Shown: one piece after another, positions 57,872-58,629 of the stretch
How positions within the stretch are numbered: the first letter of the stretch is position 1
How the letters are laid out: each line of letters starts with the position of its first letter
Source of the DNA: Bacteroidales bacterium
GTDB lineage: Bacteria; Bacteroidota; Bacteroidia; Bacteroidales; UBA1715
Assembly: GCA_027858745.1 (NCBI GenBank)
Contig: JAQICB010000116.1
Location: 1 to 58,629, forward strand
Direction of reading: 5' to 3'
Length of the DNA stretch: 58,629 nucleotides
The notes under the pieces: generated by a model
Seen by the model: only the letters and a program-made list of their open reading frames with translations
The model's database searches: none
What the model was told of the DNA's origin: nothing
Program-made: the position numbers and the translations under genes

Positions 57872-58597
57872 GTGTCAGTTTTAAAAACAGAACATATTAA
57901 AAAAGTTTACGGAAAACGTACTGTTGTAAAAGGGGTTTCGATTGAACTACATCAAGGAGAAATTGTAGGCTTACTCGGACCAAACGGAGCCGGAAAAACA
58001 ACATCATTTTACATGATTGTTGGTCTGATTCGTCCAAATGAAGGAGACGTGTGGCTCGACAATGAGGTGATAACCAAACTTCCTGTATATAAGCGAGCAC
58101 GTTTAGGTATAGGATATTTAGCCCAAGAAGCATCGGTATTTCGTAAACTGAGTGTTGAAGATAACATAAAAGCGATACTCGAAATGTCGTCACTTTCGAA
58201 AGAAGAACAGCACCACCGATTAGAAGAACTAATTTCAGAATTTGGATTAGGAAAAATCAGGAAAAATTTGGGGATAGAACTTTCCGGTGGCGAGCGACGA
58301 CGAACCGAAATTGCACGAGCACTGTCAACCAAGCCTAAATTCATTCTTCTCGACGAACCATTTGCAGGCGTCGATCCAATTGCAGTCGAAGACATTCAAG
58401 GAATTATTGCAACCTTACGCGAAAAAAACATCGGTATTCTTATTACCGACCACAATGTTCACGAAACACTTTCAATTACAGACAGAGCATATTTACTCTA
58501 CGAAGGCAACATCCTCAAATCAGGAAGTGCCGAAGATCTCTCGAACGACGAAGAGGTGCGACGTGTTTATTTAGGACAAAACTTTGAGTTGCGGTAG
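57872..58597 (+). CDS. lptB: LPS export ABC transporter ATP-binding protein
   Basis: A 241-residue ATPase that powers lipopolysaccharide transport from the inner membrane through the Lpt bridge. It has Walker [10 protein letters not shown] (about 37-45), the LptB-type stretch [17 protein letters not shown], signature [15 protein letters not shown], Walker [17 protein letters not shown] and H-loop ITDHNVHET. The start is GTG at 57872; it is the natural one because the ABC domain begins at once. It is divergent from the SprB-like gene across a 185-base spacer in which I see no certain promoter. Confidence 0.96.
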   Translation: MSVLKTEHIKKVYGKRTVVKGVSIELHQGEIVGLLGPNGAGKTTSFYMIVGLIRPNEGDVWLDNEVITKLPVYKRARLGIGYLAQEASVFRKLSVEDNIKAILEMSSLSKEEQHHRLEELISEFGLGKIRKNLGIELSGGERRRTEIARALSTKPKFILLDEPFAGVDPIAVEDIQGIIATLREKNIGILITDHNVHETLSITDRAYLLYEGNILKSGSAEDLSNDEEVRRVYLGQNFELR

Positions 58598-58629
58598 ATT
58601 AATTAAGGCACAAGACATTAAGCAAAAAA

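Overview
The window is AT-rich chromosomal DNA from a member of the Bacteroidota, most likely a free-living or environmental Bacteroidales/Marinilabiliales-type organism; the order is inference. The phylum call rests on several independent signs: a SusC/SusD pair, type IX secretion (T9SS) substrates with both kinds of C-terminal sorting domain, a PorP/SprF protein, GldH, DUF4296 and DUF4834-like proteins, a DUF2723 membrane glycosyltransferase, and repeated TAnnTTTG promoter boxes close to start codons. No tRNA, rRNA, CRISPR array, transposase or prophage gene is visible. Coding density is very high and no gene-free stretch exceeds about 220 bases.

Layout. 1-12.8 kb is a long minus-strand block: S8 peptidase, thiL, DUF2723 glycosyltransferase, small lipoprotein, Ca/Na exchanger, LolD-type ATPase, M23 peptidase, dxr, rseP and a methyltransferase. 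It is dominated by envelope and isoprenoid functions. At 12.8-13.7 kb a universal stress protein lies divergent from a large plus-strand sensor protein (13.8-17.4 kb) that joins a periplasmic propeller, an adenylate cyclase and an HD phosphohydrolase domain, followed by ilvE and a peptidoglycan amidase. FkbM methyltransferase and a tiny membrane protein are on the minus strand at 19.6-20.5 kb. A plus-strand run follows: hisS, coaD, a thioredoxin-fold lipid/periplasm protein, a TPR protein, an SBF-type transporter and a ROK sugar kinase. At 26.8-33.8 kb are a VC0807-type membrane protein and a three-gene SusC/SusD/surface-lipoprotein uptake operon that ends at a strong terminator. Plus-strand mnmA, dnaE (with fused proofreading exonuclease), trxA and a DUF58 protein follow; gldH converges on them.

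41.5-46.4 kb holds leuACDB, the complete leucine branch. Upstream of leuA there is a full set of ribosome-mediated attenuation parts: promoter, a 14-codon leader peptide with five Ile and three Leu codons, an antiterminator hairpin and an intrinsic terminator. Next come a SiaC-type regulator, a patatin, an AlkD-like protein and a BI-1 protein. The last 9 kb carry a minus-strand surface operon: a 2003-residue SprB-repeat protein with a type B T9SS sorting domain, its likely PorP/SprF partner, a DUF4296 lipoprotein and a membrane zinc-ribbon protein, then a separate coiled-coil gene. Divergent lptB closes the window.

The strongest candidates for something new are the leu leader (every part readable directly), the propeller-cyclase-HD fusion that could both make and destroy a nucleotide signal, and the SprB-like surface operon with its undescribed accessory genes.
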